Of a DNA stretch of 64,000 bases, positions 54,979 through 64,000 are shown in pieces. The first letter of the stretch is position 1. Every line of letters begins with the position of its first letter. This DNA is from Elusimicrobiota bacterium. GTDB taxonomy: Bacteria > Elusimicrobiota > Elusimicrobia > UBA1565 > UBA9628. The notes beneath the pieces were generated by a model, which saw only the letters and a program-made list of their open reading frames with translations, searched no databases and was not told the origin of the DNA. The stretch is taken from assembly GCA_016207665.1 (NCBI GenBank), contig JACQPG010000024.1, positions 22,476-86,475 on the forward strand, in the 5' to 3' direction. The translations under genes and the position numbers were made by a program.

Positions 54979-55649
54979 GGTGCTTGCGGCGAGCTCGGAT
55001 CTTCGTCGGAAAGAAGCAGCTTCGGGGAGGGCACGTGATAGAAGTCGAGCGATCCGTCGCGGACCCGCATTCCGTAGCGAGTGCCGTTGATCGAGACGAA
55101 CCAGCGGATGGCCGCCAACTCCTCGACCTTCCGGTGCGTCACCCAGTGCTGGCCCTCCAGGTCCTCGCGCAGAAGAGTGATTCCCCGGAGCTCGGGGCCT
55201 GGTTCATAGAGGAGGGAATATTCGATCGGATGGAACGCGACCTTCAGGCCTTTGGCCAATATCCTCTTGCGAAGCTCGATCAGCTCGGTCGATATCCGCG
55301 GCTCGAAAGGCGGCTCCAGCGGCTCTATCTTGATCTGGCCCCGGCTGCCGCTGAAGAAGTAACGCTGATCCGGCAAGGAGAGCTCGACGCCGGCTTCGAG
55401 CGCGGAGTAGTCGACGACTACGGCCGAGCCGCGCTGGCGCGCTTTGAGCCATACCCGGTCCTGGGGGCTTCCAGGCATCGATCTGTCGATTTCAAGGAAC
55501 AGGCACAGCTCGATCGTGGAGAGGCCCGCGGGCTTGGAGAGGCAGGCCTGCTCCTGCTGGGAGGCTATCTCGAGCAAGGGGACGCTGCGAAAGAGCCTCG
55601 GTTCGGCGGCGAAGGCCGAGCCCATGAGCAAGATCAAGATCGATTGCAT
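54975..55649 (-). CDS. Predicted secreted hypothetical protein
   Basis: MQSILILLMGSAFAAEPRLF signal-like N-terminus; stop overlaps the next gene's start. Confidence 0.55.
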   Translation of the reverse strand: MQSILILLMGSAFAAEPRLFRSVPLLEIASQQEQACLSKPAGLSTIELCLFLEIDRSMPGSPQDRVWLKARQRGSAVVVDYSALEAGVELSLPDQRYFFSGSRGQIKIEPLEPPFEPRISTELIELRKRILAKGLKVAFHPIEYSLLYEPGPELRGITLLREDLEGQHWVTHRKVEELAAIRWFVSINGTRYGMRVRDGSLDFYHVPSPKLLLSDEDPSSPQAP

Positions 55650-55756
55650 GTGCCGATTATAGCAAGGAGCGCACGGCGGCCGGCAATAAGATGTTACCCT
55701 CGCGACATCTCCCGGCGGTGAGCGTCGGCGCTATACTGCAAGAGGAGAGGCGCCGC

Positions 55757-56893
55757 ATGAGAGTGCAGTTGAGGTTGGGAAGCGTACTCGGAATCCCCAT
55801 ACAGCTCCATTACAGCTGGGCGGTGGTCGCGGCTCTGGTGGTCATCTCGTTGGCGCGCTTCTTCGATTTCGCGGAGCCGAAGTGGAGCGACTCGTTGACA
55901 TGGACTCTGGCCGTGATCACCGCCGTCCTCTTTTTCGGATCCCTCGTGCTCCATGAGCTCGCTCACGCGGCGGTGGCGCGTTCCCGGGGGCTGTCGGTCC
56001 GGTCCATCACTCTCTTCGCCTTGGGCGGCGTGGCTCAGATCGGCAAGGACGCGGCCGATCCTCGCACCGAGTTTTGGATGGGCATCGTGGGGCCTTTGAC
56101 CAGCGCCGCCATAGGGCTGCTCTGCCTAGGCGCGGCCGCGGCCATCGGCGCGGGGTCCGACGGTCCGGCCCTCGAGCCCGCGGGCGCCGTGTTGGCTTGG
56201 CTTGGGATCATCAACCTGGGTATCGCCGCCTTCAATATGATCCCGGGCTTTCCGCTGGATGGAGGGCGGGTCTTGCGCGCCATCGCCTGGTTTTGGACCG
56301 GCAACCTCATAAGGGCGACGCGGCTGGCGGCGCGCGTGGGAGAGCTGTGCGGCTATCTCCTGATCGTGTTCGGGCTCTACCGATTTTTCGGCGGCGCCGG
56401 CTTGCCCGGGTTGTGGCTGGCCTTTCTCGGCTGGTTCCTGCTGGAGGTGGCCAGCGGCAGCGCCGAGCAGACTCTGATGTCCGAGGCGATGCGTGGATTG
56501 ACCGCGGCCGACGTCATGGCCAAGGAGCTGCCCACGGTCGATGGCCGCAAGGATCTAAGGGTCTTCATCGATGAGGACCTTCTGCGCACGGGGCGCAGGT
56601 ATTTTCTCGTGCGGGGGGAGGGAGACGGGCGCATCGACGGCGTCATCACATCCGACGAGGTCAGGACGGTCGAGCCGGGGCTTTGGAGCTCGATGACCGT
56701 GGGCAAGGCCATGTGGCCGATGGACCGAATCAGGACCATCGCGCCCGAGACGCCCCTTTCCGAGGCCCTTGAGCTCATGAGCCGCGAGCAGTTCAGCCAG
56801 ATTCCCGTGGCTCGAAACGGAAAGGTCGAGGGGTTGCTTGCCCGGGGCCAGATACTGAACCTCTGGCATGCCCGAGCGGAGATACAGGCCTAA
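55757..56893 (+). CDS. M50 site-2 protease with C-terminal CBS pair (Rip3-like)
   Basis: LVLHELAHAAVARSRGLSVRSITLFALGGVAQI, FNMIPGFPLDGGRVLRAI, C-terminal CBS repeats. ORF extends to 55691. Confidence 0.92.
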   Translation: MRVQLRLGSVLGIPIQLHYSWAVVAALVVISLARFFDFAEPKWSDSLTWTLAVITAVLFFGSLVLHELAHAAVARSRGLSVRSITLFALGGVAQIGKDAADPRTEFWMGIVGPLTSAAIGLLCLGAAAAIGAGSDGPALEPAGAVLAWLGIINLGIAAFNMIPGFPLDGGRVLRAIAWFWTGNLIRATRLAARVGELCGYLLIVFGLYRFFGGAGLPGLWLAFLGWFLLEVASGSAEQTLMSEAMRGLTAADVMAKELPTVDGRKDLRVFIDEDLLRTGRRYFLVRGEGDGRIDGVITSDEVRTVEPGLWSSMTVGKAMWPMDRIRTIAPETPLSEALELMSREQFSQIPVARNGKVEGLLARGQILNLWHARAEIQA

Positions 56894-56909
56894 TTTTTTT
56901 GGAGGAATC

Positions 56910-57122
56910 ATGCCCGAAAGAGCCACCTTGGAGCGAGCCAGGCGCGCCCGGCGTCGCGGCAAGGTTCCGTACACCCAGGCGGGAGAGTTCGCGCGCGAGG
57001 AGTTCCGTCACGTGCGCCGGCGCAAGCATGGCGCCAGCGGCCGCAAGCAGGCCATCGCGATAGACCTGTCCAAGGCCCGCCGCGCTGGCATGCGCATTCC
57101 CGCCAAGCCGAAACGCTCCTGA
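56910..57122 (+). CDS. Small basic DUF6496-like protein
   Basis: MPERATLERARRARRRGKVPYTQAGEFAREEFRHVRRRKHGASGRKQAIAIDLSKARRAGMRIP; preceded by GGAGG. Confidence 0.7.
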   Translation: MPERATLERARRARRRGKVPYTQAGEFAREEFRHVRRRKHGASGRKQAIAIDLSKARRAGMRIPAKPKRS

Positions 57123-57177
57123 GCTCGGGGTTCCGGACCTTCGCACCGACCCCCGGCGGTTTTAGTAAGATAAGCGC

Positions 57178-58539
57178 GTGCAAGTTCTCGCGTTATTCCT
57201 TCCTGAAATCCGCGAGATGCTCAAGGCCCGGAATTACCGGTCGTTGAGGAAGCTTCTCGTCCAGGTCAATCCGGTGGATTTGGCGGAAGGTTGGCATCTC
57301 TTCGGCCCGCAGGAGCAGGCCGCGATCTTCCGTCTCCTGCCGCGCCAGCGCGCGGCCCAGCTCTTCGAGGAACTGGAGACCCCGGAGCAGGAAGCCGTGC
57401 TCAATCACGTCAGAGAAGTCGACATCCAGCAGTTGCTCACCGACCTCGAGCCCTCGGAGACCTCGCATCTGGCCCGCGAGCTGCCGCCCAAGCTCGTGCA
57501 AAAGCTCTTCGCCATGATGAAGCGCGAGAGCGCGGGCCACGTGCAGCGCATTCTCAACTTCCCGGAGAAGTCGGTCGGCCGCCTGCTGCGGACCCGCTTC
57601 GTAAGGCTTAAACCCGTCTGGAGCGTGCGCTCGGCCCTCGAGCACATCCAGCTCAGCACGCGGCTTCGCCGCATCGATGAGACCTATCTGGACCATCTCT
57701 ATGTCACCGACCCCCAGGACTACTTGGTGGGGCTGGTCCCGCTCAAGGTGTTGATGGTGGCGCCGCGGGACATGCATGTCTCGGATCTCATGCGCAAGGC
57801 GCCCTATCGGCTTCGGCCGGAGATGGACCAGGAGGAGGCGGCCAACCTTTTCCGGAAGTACAAGCTCAACTCTGCCCCCGTGGTCGACGAGCAGCAGGCC
57901 TTGATCGGCGTCCTGCTCTTGCGCGACATGCTCGAGGTCATCGAGGAGGAGACCGAGGAGGACTTCGCCAAGATGGTCGGCGGTCGGGCCGGCCTTTTGT
58001 CCCAATCCGTGCTCTACACCGCCCGGGTGCGACTCCCATGGTTGATCATCACTTGCTTCGGGTCCTTGATCGTCTCCGCCGTGGTCGACCGATTCCAGCC
58101 CGTGCTCAACCAACTGCTGGCCCTGGCGATATTCATGCCCATGATCGCGGCCATGGGGGGGAACGTGGGAGCTCAGAGCGCGACGGTCGTGGTGCGGGGC
58201 TTGGCCACCGGGGAGCTGGCGCTAGCCAACCGCTGGCGTGTGGTGCTCAAGGAGATCGGCGTGGGCTTGCTTCTTGGGTTTTTTTATGGCGCGGTCATCG
58301 TGACGGTCTCGCACGTCATTTACGGCGCCAAATACGGTTGGTCGTTCTCGCTCGTGGTGGGGGCCGGGATGCTGGTTTCGATGACGGCGGCCGCCACCAT
58401 GGGTTCGCTCAATCCTTTCCTACTCCAGAGATGGGGCATGGATCCCGCGACCGCCACGGGTCCGCTGATCACCACGTTCACGGACCTGGTCAGCATCCTG
58501 ACCTATTTCAGCCTGGCGAGCTGGATACTGCTTAAATAG
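57178..58539 (+). CDS. mgtE: Magnesium transporter MgtE
   Basis: MgtE N domain and CBS pair, then TM domain with AAMGGNVGAQSATVVVRGLATGEL and DPATATGPLITTFTDLVSILTYFSLA. Confidence 0.92.
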   Translation: MQVLALFLPEIREMLKARNYRSLRKLLVQVNPVDLAEGWHLFGPQEQAAIFRLLPRQRAAQLFEELETPEQEAVLNHVREVDIQQLLTDLEPSETSHLARELPPKLVQKLFAMMKRESAGHVQRILNFPEKSVGRLLRTRFVRLKPVWSVRSALEHIQLSTRLRRIDETYLDHLYVTDPQDYLVGLVPLKVLMVAPRDMHVSDLMRKAPYRLRPEMDQEEAANLFRKYKLNSAPVVDEQQALIGVLLLRDMLEVIEEETEEDFAKMVGGRAGLLSQSVLYTARVRLPWLIITCFGSLIVSAVVDRFQPVLNQLLALAIFMPMIAAMGGNVGAQSATVVVRGLATGELALANRWRVVLKEIGVGLLLGFFYGAVIVTVSHVIYGAKYGWSFSLVVGAGMLVSMTAAATMGSLNPFLLQRWGMDPATATGPLITTFTDLVSILTYFSLASWILLK

Positions 58540-58993
58540 GCGCGCTCTCGTCCCGGATCAGCTCGATGACCTCGGTGGCGCTGCCGCAGGAGGAAAGACG
58601 TCCGCGCACCTCGGGGACGCGCACGAGCCTAGCGATCTGGGAAAGCAGCTTGAGGAAGGACTCCGGCGCGTTCTGCGGCCCGAGCACGAGGAAAAAGATA
58701 TTGACGGGCTGACCGTCGACCGCGGCGAAGTCCACGCCCTTGCGGGATATCCCGACCGCGACCATGGGCTGCTTGAGTCCCGCGACCCTGGCGTGAGGCA
58801 CCGCGACCCCGGAGCCGCAGCCCGTGGAGCCCTGGAGCTCGCGATGGCGTACGGCTTCGAGCGCCGCGGCCGCGTCGGGCAGCCTGCCCCCGTTCCTGAG
58901 AAGCTCGACCATCTCGGAAAGCACGCCGTCGCGCGACGGCGCCTTTAGATCGACGGAGACGGCCTCAGGGGTCAGATGGTTGAGCAATGTCAT
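58532..58993 (-). CDS. PTS EIIA type-2 (PtsN/fructose IIA-like) domain protein
   Basis: GCGSGVAVPHARVAGLKQPMVAVGISRKGVDFAAVDGQPVNIFFLVLGP with active-site His. Confidence 0.88.
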   Translation of the reverse strand: MTLLNHLTPEAVSVDLKAPSRDGVLSEMVELLRNGGRLPDAAAALEAVRHRELQGSTGCGSGVAVPHARVAGLKQPMVAVGISRKGVDFAAVDGQPVNIFFLVLGPQNAPESFLKLLSQIARLVRVPEVRGRLSSCGSATEVIELIRDESAPI

Positions 58994-59156
58994 GGCGTCG
59001 CTCGGATAGTACTGAGATTATACAAGAGCCGTCAGGATTCAATCAATTTTCGGCTTGGGATCTTGGGATCGGGGATGTCCCAGTCCCATCGAGCCTGCGG
59101 CCACGAAGGGACAGGAATCTCCGCCTTTGGCTGGCCTGTTGCATACAACCGCGACA

Positions 59157-59879
59157 ATGCGCTGCCAGGATCGAAGCGCCTGCCTACCATGTCCCGTGCG
59201 TAAACTTCGAGAGTTTCGGGGCATCAACGCCGACGTTTGGCAAAAATTCCTTGCGCGCAGAGCCGAGAACACCTACCGGCTAGGGAACATTCTTTTTTAT
59301 CAAGGAAACCGGCCCCTGGGCCTTTTTTTCATTTGTCGCGGCCGAGTGAAGCTGGTCAAGGAAGACCGCTTCGGCCATAGCCGAATCGTGCGTGTTGTGG
59401 AGGCTCCGGATATTCTGGGCGATCGAGCTTTTTTCGCCGAAAGGCCTTATGCGTGCTCGGGGGAGGCGATGGACGAAACCCGGGCTTGCTTTTTGGAAAG
59501 GCGCGTTTTCTGCGAATTATTCGGCCAAAATCTGCCGATGTTCCATCGTCTGACCCAGAGATTCGCGCAAGAGCTTGGAAGCGCCGAGCACGCCATGCAC
59601 TGCCTTTCGGCCTGTCCGGTCAATGCGCGGGTGGCGACGCATCTTCTGATGTACCCAAAACAAAGGGGATCGAATGCGCCTTTGCGGGGCGAGTTGACGC
59701 TCCAAGAGTCCCGCACGGAGCTGGCGCAGATACTTGGGACCACGATCGAGGCGGTCAGCCGCGCCCTGGCCCTCTTTGCTTCGAGGCGATGGATCGCGGT
59801 GGAGGGCCGGCATGTCCGCATTCTCGAAGAAGATCGGCTCAGGCGGGCGGCGTGCCCGCATCTCCCTCTGGAGCCGTAG
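59157..59879 (+). CDS. CRP/FNR family regulator with N-terminal Cys cluster
   Basis: MRCQDRSACLPCPVRKLREF (C-x5-C-x2-C), cNMP-binding fold, C-terminal HTH LTLQESRTELAQILGTTIEAVSRALALFASRRWIAVEGRHVRI. ORF extends to 59055. Confidence 0.88.
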   Translation: MRCQDRSACLPCPVRKLREFRGINADVWQKFLARRAENTYRLGNILFYQGNRPLGLFFICRGRVKLVKEDRFGHSRIVRVVEAPDILGDRAFFAERPYACSGEAMDETRACFLERRVFCELFGQNLPMFHRLTQRFAQELGSAEHAMHCLSACPVNARVATHLLMYPKQRGSNAPLRGELTLQESRTELAQILGTTIEAVSRALALFASRRWIAVEGRHVRILEEDRLRRAACPHLPLEP

Positions 59880-59886
59880 ACTCCAT

Positions 59887-59900
59887 TTGACAAGAATCAA
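59887..59900. promoter_or_regulatory. FNR/CRP-type box TTGAC-AAGA-ATCAA
   Basis: Matches 9 of 10 half-site bases of TTGAT-N4-ATCAA; lies upstream of the rrf2-cytochrome-narG cluster. Confidence 0.6.
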
Positions 59901-59961
59901 ATGAGGGTTTGATGGTGTTCATGGCGGGGAATGGCGGGTTAAGGTTCAATAAGACCCTATC

Positions 59962-60450
59962 ATGAGGGCGTGCGGAAAAAAGTGTGGTTTAGATTTCAAA
60001 GGAGAGCCGGGTCCACAATTCCCCATTTTTCAACTCTCTTCCGCCTCTCGATACGCCTTGAGCGCGACATTCTACCTGGCGCAAAGGCCCGGCCAATACT
60101 GCGCGGTAGAGGAGGTCGCCAAGAAAAGGGGGTTGCCCCGGAGCTTCTTGGTGAAGGTGCTTCGCCATTTGGCGAGGCGGGGGATTACCCGCGTTCAGCG
60201 CGGGCCAGGCGGCGGCCATATCCTCGCGCGGCACCCGAACGAGATCTCTTTGGCCGAGATCATCGAGGCGGTTGAACTGCCTTTGGCGGGAGCGCGCTCT
60301 TGCCTGCTGGAGTTGCATGGATGCGGCATCTCGCCCTGCGCGATCCATGAGGATGTTTGCGTGGCCGAGAGGCATGTCTGGAAGGCCCTGCGCGCTGTCA
60401 CGCTCGGCAGTTACGCGGCTGGGGCCTCGGGGTCAGGGATAGGATCATGA
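59962..60450 (+). CDS. Rrf2 family regulator with Cys cluster
   Basis: FQLSSASRYALSATFYLAQRPGQYCAVEEVAKKRGLPRSFLVKVLRHLARRGITRVQRGPGGGHILARHPNEISLAEIIEAVE; CLLELHGCGISPCAIHEDVC. Confidence 0.9.
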   Translation: MRACGKKCGLDFKGEPGPQFPIFQLSSASRYALSATFYLAQRPGQYCAVEEVAKKRGLPRSFLVKVLRHLARRGITRVQRGPGGGHILARHPNEISLAEIIEAVELPLAGARSCLLELHGCGISPCAIHEDVCVAERHVWKALRAVTLGSYAAGASGSGIGS

Positions 60451-61307
60451 GGATGAGGTTAGGGAGACGTTTGGCGAAAGCGGCGGTTCTAGTCTGGATC
60501 GGAGGCGCTACCGCCTACGCCGATGAGGTGGGCGACGATTTTAGACAAAATTGTTTTTCCTGCCACACCATCGGAGGCGGGCGCCTGACTGGTCCTGACC
60601 TTAAGGACGTGCTCAAACGCCGCGACAAGGAGTGGATTTTGCGTTTCATCCAAGGCCCTCGCAAGATGATGGATGCCGCAGACGCCGAGGCGGTCAAGTT
60701 GCGCGACGAGTTCCGGGGAGTGGTGATGCCCGACATCGCCGGGATGACCGCGGCCAGAGCCGAGGCTCTGCTTCGGCTAATCAGCGAGGAGTCGAAGCTG
60801 GAGAAGTCCCGCTTCCGCGGGCTTTCCTTAATAGACCGGCCGCTGCTTCCCAGCGACGCCGCCGCGGGCCGGGAGCTGTTCATCGGCGTAAGGCGGCTGC
60901 GCAATGGAGCGCCCTCCTGCCTTTCATGCCACACAATCGGTGGTTTGGGAGGCGCTTTCGGCGGCGGGGCTCTGGGACCGGATCTTACCCAGGCCAGCTC
61001 GCGGCTCGGCGGGGCGAAGGCCCTTGCCGCCTGGCTCGTCTCGCCCTTGACTCCCATCATGAAGCCGGTGTTCCAGAAACACCCGGTCCACGAGAGCGAG
61101 ATCCTGCCGCTCGTCGCCTTCCTGCAGGCCGCCTCGGAGAGCGAGCGGCCTACGGGTCCCCAGAGCCGGCTGCCGTTCTTGATCGCAGGCGTAGGCGGCG
61201 GCGTGTTCTTGTTGCTGGCTTTCGATTCGGCGTGGAGGGGCAGGCTTCGCTCCGTCCGCCGCAGGATGGTCGCCCGGAGCCGCTTGCAGGAGGGACGTGA
61301 TGAATAA
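60447..61307 (+). CDS. Diheme c-type cytochrome, membrane-anchored, nitrate reductase associated (NarC-like)
   Basis: Signal peptide; heme motifs CFSCH (60552-60566) and CLSCH (60918-60932); C-terminal TM; ATGA overlap with rrf2. ORF extends to 60357. Confidence 0.88.
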   Translation: MRMRLGRRLAKAAVLVWIGGATAYADEVGDDFRQNCFSCHTIGGGRLTGPDLKDVLKRRDKEWILRFIQGPRKMMDAADAEAVKLRDEFRGVVMPDIAGMTAARAEALLRLISEESKLEKSRFRGLSLIDRPLLPSDAAAGRELFIGVRRLRNGAPSCLSCHTIGGLGGAFGGGALGPDLTQASSRLGGAKALAAWLVSPLTPIMKPVFQKHPVHESEILPLVAFLQAASESERPTGPQSRLPFLIAGVGGGVFLLLAFDSAWRGRLRSVRRRMVARSRLQEGRDE

Positions 61308-64000
61308 CGGGAGCGGAAACGGGAATGGGAATTCGTGGATCAAGGATGAGCGGGACGCCTCGCTGAGGCAATGGGAGCAGTTCTACCGAAACCGCTGGCA
61401 GCACGACAAGGTCGTGCGCAGCACGCATGGCGTCAACTGCACCGGCAGCTGCAGCTGGCAGATCCATGTCAAGAACGGGATAGTGACCTGGGAGATGCAG
61501 GGCCTTGATTACCCGATCTTGAGTCATGACCTGCCTCCCTATGAACCGCGGGGCTGTCAGCGCGGCATTTCTTTCTCATGGTATCTCTACAGCCCGCTTC
61601 GCGTGAAGTATCCCTACGTCCGAGGCGCGCTCATCGACCTGTGGTCCGAGGCCCGGCGCACGTTCGACGACCCCGTCGAGGCATGGGCTTCCCTGGTTGG
61701 CGACGAGGCCAAGCGCCGCCGCTGGCAGAAGGCGCGTGGCAAGGGAGGCTTCCGCCGCTCTAACTGGGACACCGTCCTCGAGATCATGGCCGCCGCCAAC
61801 ATTCACACGATCAAGACCCACGGGCCCGACCGCATCGCGGGCTTCTCCCCGATTCCCGCCATGTCCATGATCAGTTATGCCGCTGGAGCCCGCCTGATGC
61901 AGCTCATGGGGGGCATTTCCCTGTCCTTTTACGACTGGTACTGCGACTTGCCGAGCGCCTCGCCCGAGGTCTGGGGCGAGCAGACTGACGTCAACGAGTC
62001 GGCGGACTGGTTCAACGCCAAGCTCCTCGTGGTCATGGGTTCCAACCTCAATATGACCCGCACGCCGGACTGCCACTTCGCGGCCGAGGCGCGCCACAAC
62101 GGGACGAAAATGGTCGTCTTCTCGCCCGATTTTAACCAGGTGGCCAAATACGCCGACGAGTGGATGGCGCTCAATGCCGGGCAAGACGGCGCGTGGTGGA
62201 TGGCGGTCAACCACGTTCTCCTAAAAGAGTTCCATCACGAGGCGAAGAACTCCGCCTTTCTAGAATATACGAAGCGCTTTACCGACGCCCCTTTTCTCGT
62301 CGAGCTTGATCCCGGCGAGCAGGGAGCCTGGCGGCCCGGGCGACTGCTGCGGGCCAATCGGCTCAAGGCCTACGCCCCAGCCGAGAACGGCGATTGGAAA
62401 TTCCTCATGTGGGACGAGAAGGAGGGTCGCCCGAAGATGCCGATGGGCTCTGTCGGGCACCGCTGGGGCAGCGAGAAGGGCAAGTGGAATCTGCTGCTCA
62501 AGGACGCGGCCGACGGCTCCGAAATCGCGCCAGCCCTGAGCTTCCTGGGGGAAAAATCCGTCTCCGTGAGATTCGATGATTTCGGAGCCGCGGCGGTCAA
62601 GCGGCGGCATGTCCCGGTACGGGAGCTAGAGACTAGGGAAGGCAAGGTCCTGGTCGCGACGGTCTACGACCTTCTGATGGCCCAATACGGCGTGGCCCGC
62701 GGCCTGGACGGCGATTACCCGAAAGGTTACGACGACGACTCCGAGGCCTATACCCCGGCTTGGAGCGAGCGTTACACCGGGCTCTCACGCGACAACGTGA
62801 TCAAGTTCGCCCGGGAGTGGGCGATTACCGCCGACAAGACAGGCGGCAAGTGCACGGTCATCATCGGCGCGGGCATCAACCATTGGTATCACGCCAACCT
62901 TATGTACCGCGCGCCGATCCATGCCCTTCTTTTCACCGGCTGCGTCGGCGTCAACGGGGGAGGCCTGGCCCACTACGTGGGCCAGGAGAAGCTCGCTCCA
63001 GGCGAACCTTGGTCGGCGATGGCCTTCGCCAAGGACTGGATCCCGGCCTCACGGCTTCAGAACGCTCCCAGCTGGCATTACGTCCATTCGGATCAGTGGC
63101 GCTACGAACGGCAGTTCACGGACTATCACACCGTGCCTCAGGGCGAGAAGGGCCGGCCCGCGCCCAGCGGGCATACGATGGACCATCAAGTTCGGGCGGT
63201 CCGCAACGGGTGGCTCCCCTTTTATCCCCAGTTCGAGAAGAACCCGCTGGACATAGTCCGCGAGGCCGAGGTCCAGGGGGCCTCTGAGGCCTCCTCGATA
63301 ATCCAGCGCGTGGTCGATGGCCTTAAGTCCCGCAAGCTCAAGTTCGCCGTGGAGGACCCCGACGCCGCGGACAATTGGCCTCGGGTCTGGTACATTTGGC
63401 GCGGCAACGCGCTCATGTCGAGCAGCAAGGGGCACGAGTACTTCCTCAAGCATTATCTCGGGACGCACAACAATGCGGTAGCCGAGGACCTGGCCAAGGA
63501 CTCCGTGACGGAGGTCGAATGGCGGGAAAACGCGCCGATCGGCAAGCTCGATCTCGTGGTGGACCTCAACTTTCGGATGGATACCTCCGCGCTTTATTCG
63601 GACATCGTGCTGCCAGCCGCGACCTGGTATGAGAAAAACGACTTGAATTCCACGGACATGCACAGCTTCATCCATCCGTTGTCGGCGGCGGTCCCTCCGT
63701 GCTGGGAGTCGAAGAGCGACTGGGACATCTTTCGTTCCATCGCCAAGAAGTTCTCGGAGCTGTCGGCCAAGCACTTCCCGGAGCCGGTCAAGGACATAGT
63801 CGCCACGCCGCTGGCGCATGACACGCCGGCCGAGATCGCCCAGCCGACGCCGAAGGACTGGATCGCCGGCGAGGTCGAGGCTATCCCGGGCAAGACCATG
63901 CCGGCTTTCTCGGTGGTCGAGCGGGACTACAAGAACCTCTACCGCCAATTCATCGCGCTGGGACCCCTGGTCCGCCAAAACGGCCTCGGCGCTCACGGGA
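61300..64000 (+). CDS. narG: Respiratory nitrate reductase alpha subunit NarG, truncated by window end
   Basis: ATG at 61300: [43 protein letters not shown]...[25 protein letters not shown]; frame still open at 63961 ([13 protein letters not shown]). Not in ORF track because unclosed. Confidence 0.93.
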   Translation, partial: MNNGSGNGNGNSWIKDERDASLRQWEQFYRNRWQHDKVVRSTHGVNCTGSCSWQIHVKNGIVTWEMQGLDYPILSHDLPPYEPRGCQRGISFSWYLYSPLRVKYPYVRGALIDLWSEARRTFDDPVEAWASLVGDEAKRRRWQKARGKGGFRRSNWDTVLEIMAAANIHTIKTHGPDRIAGFSPIPAMSMISYAAGARLMQLMGGISLSFYDWYCDLPSASPEVWGEQTDVNESADWFNAKLLVVMGSNLNMTRTPDCHFAAEARHNGTKMVVFSPDFNQVAKYADEWMALNAGQDGAWWMAVNHVLLKEFHHEAKNSAFLEYTKRFTDAPFLVELDPGEQGAWRPGRLLRANRLKAYAPAENGDWKFLMWDEKEGRPKMPMGSVGHRWGSEKGKWNLLLKDAADGSEIAPALSFLGEKSVSVRFDDFGAAAVKRRHVPVRELETREGKVLVATVYDLLMAQYGVARGLDGDYPKGYDDDSEAYTPAWSERYTGLSRDNVIKFAREWAITADKTGGKCTVIIGAGINHWYHANLMYRAPIHALLFTGCVGVNGGGLAHYVGQEKLAPGEPWSAMAFAKDWIPASRLQNAPSWHYVHSDQWRYERQFTDYHTVPQGEKGRPAPSGHTMDHQVRAVRNGWLPFYPQFEKNPLDIVREAEVQGASEASSIIQRVVDGLKSRKLKFAVEDPDAADNWPRVWYIWRGNALMSSSKGHEYFLKHYLGTHNNAVAEDLAKDSVTEVEWRENAPIGKLDLVVDLNFRMDTSALYSDIVLPAATWYEKNDLNSTDMHSFIHPLSAAVPPCWESKSDWDIFRSIAKKFSELSAKHFPEPVKDIVATPLAHDTPAEIAQPTPKDWIAGEVEAIPGKTMPAFSVVERDYKNLYRQFIALGPLVRQNGLGAHG

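Noticed and set aside
57123-57177. Possible Mg2+ (M-box) riboswitch before mgtE
   Set aside because: Only about 55 bp available, too short for an M-box.
62760-63287. 175-aa plus-strand ORF in narG region
   Set aside because: Out-of-frame shadow; the NarG frame from 61300 is open across it.
63049-63996. 315-aa minus-strand ORF at the right end
   Set aside because: Antisense to narG, whose frame reads through continuously.

Overview
GC-rich, densely coded bacterial chromosome segment from a Gram-negative (Tol-Pal, LpxL-like acyltransferase, O-antigen-type genes); no rRNA, tRNA, CRISPR array or transposase was recognised. Layout: (1) 1-20.7 kb, a long minus-strand, visibly AT-richer surface-polysaccharide locus (Wzx/Wzy, glycosyltransferases, several DegT aminotransferases, WbpD/E/I-like genes, and a WbpG/HisH/HisF amidotransferase trio suggesting an acetamidino sugar). 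(2) 20.7-30.3 kb: L-2-hydroxyglutarate oxidase, a rearranged pal-cpoB-tolB block with an extra secreted coiled-coil gene, tandem HigBA and MazEF toxin-antitoxin modules, gpmA, response regulators, a PAS-GGDEF protein, and a DsbA-like/MauE pair. (3) 30.3-44.2 kb, the most unusual part: a subtilase, exported unknowns, a Lon-like protease (degenerate Walker A, intact Ser/Lys dyad, signal-like N-terminus), directly followed (TAAATG) by a 2288-aa protein joining an M50 site-2-protease-like membrane domain (HEVEH, GPRTN, NLDGG) to a two-AAA Clp/Hsp100 unfoldase and a long uncharacterised C-terminus, then (ATGA) a small Cys-containing exported protein. This looks like an undescribed membrane-linked proteolysis system. 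(4) 44.2-59 kb: housekeeping genes (ahcY, ChaN-like, YaeQ, aminotransferase, LpxL-like, RRM protein, solitary HicA, amidohydrolase, SDR, DCC-LMF fusion, M50-CBS protease, MgtE, PTS IIA). (5) 59-64 kb: FNR-like and Rrf2 regulators with a near-consensus FNR box, a diheme cytochrome c, and narG running off the window edge. All functional assignments come from reading motifs by eye; no database searches were run.
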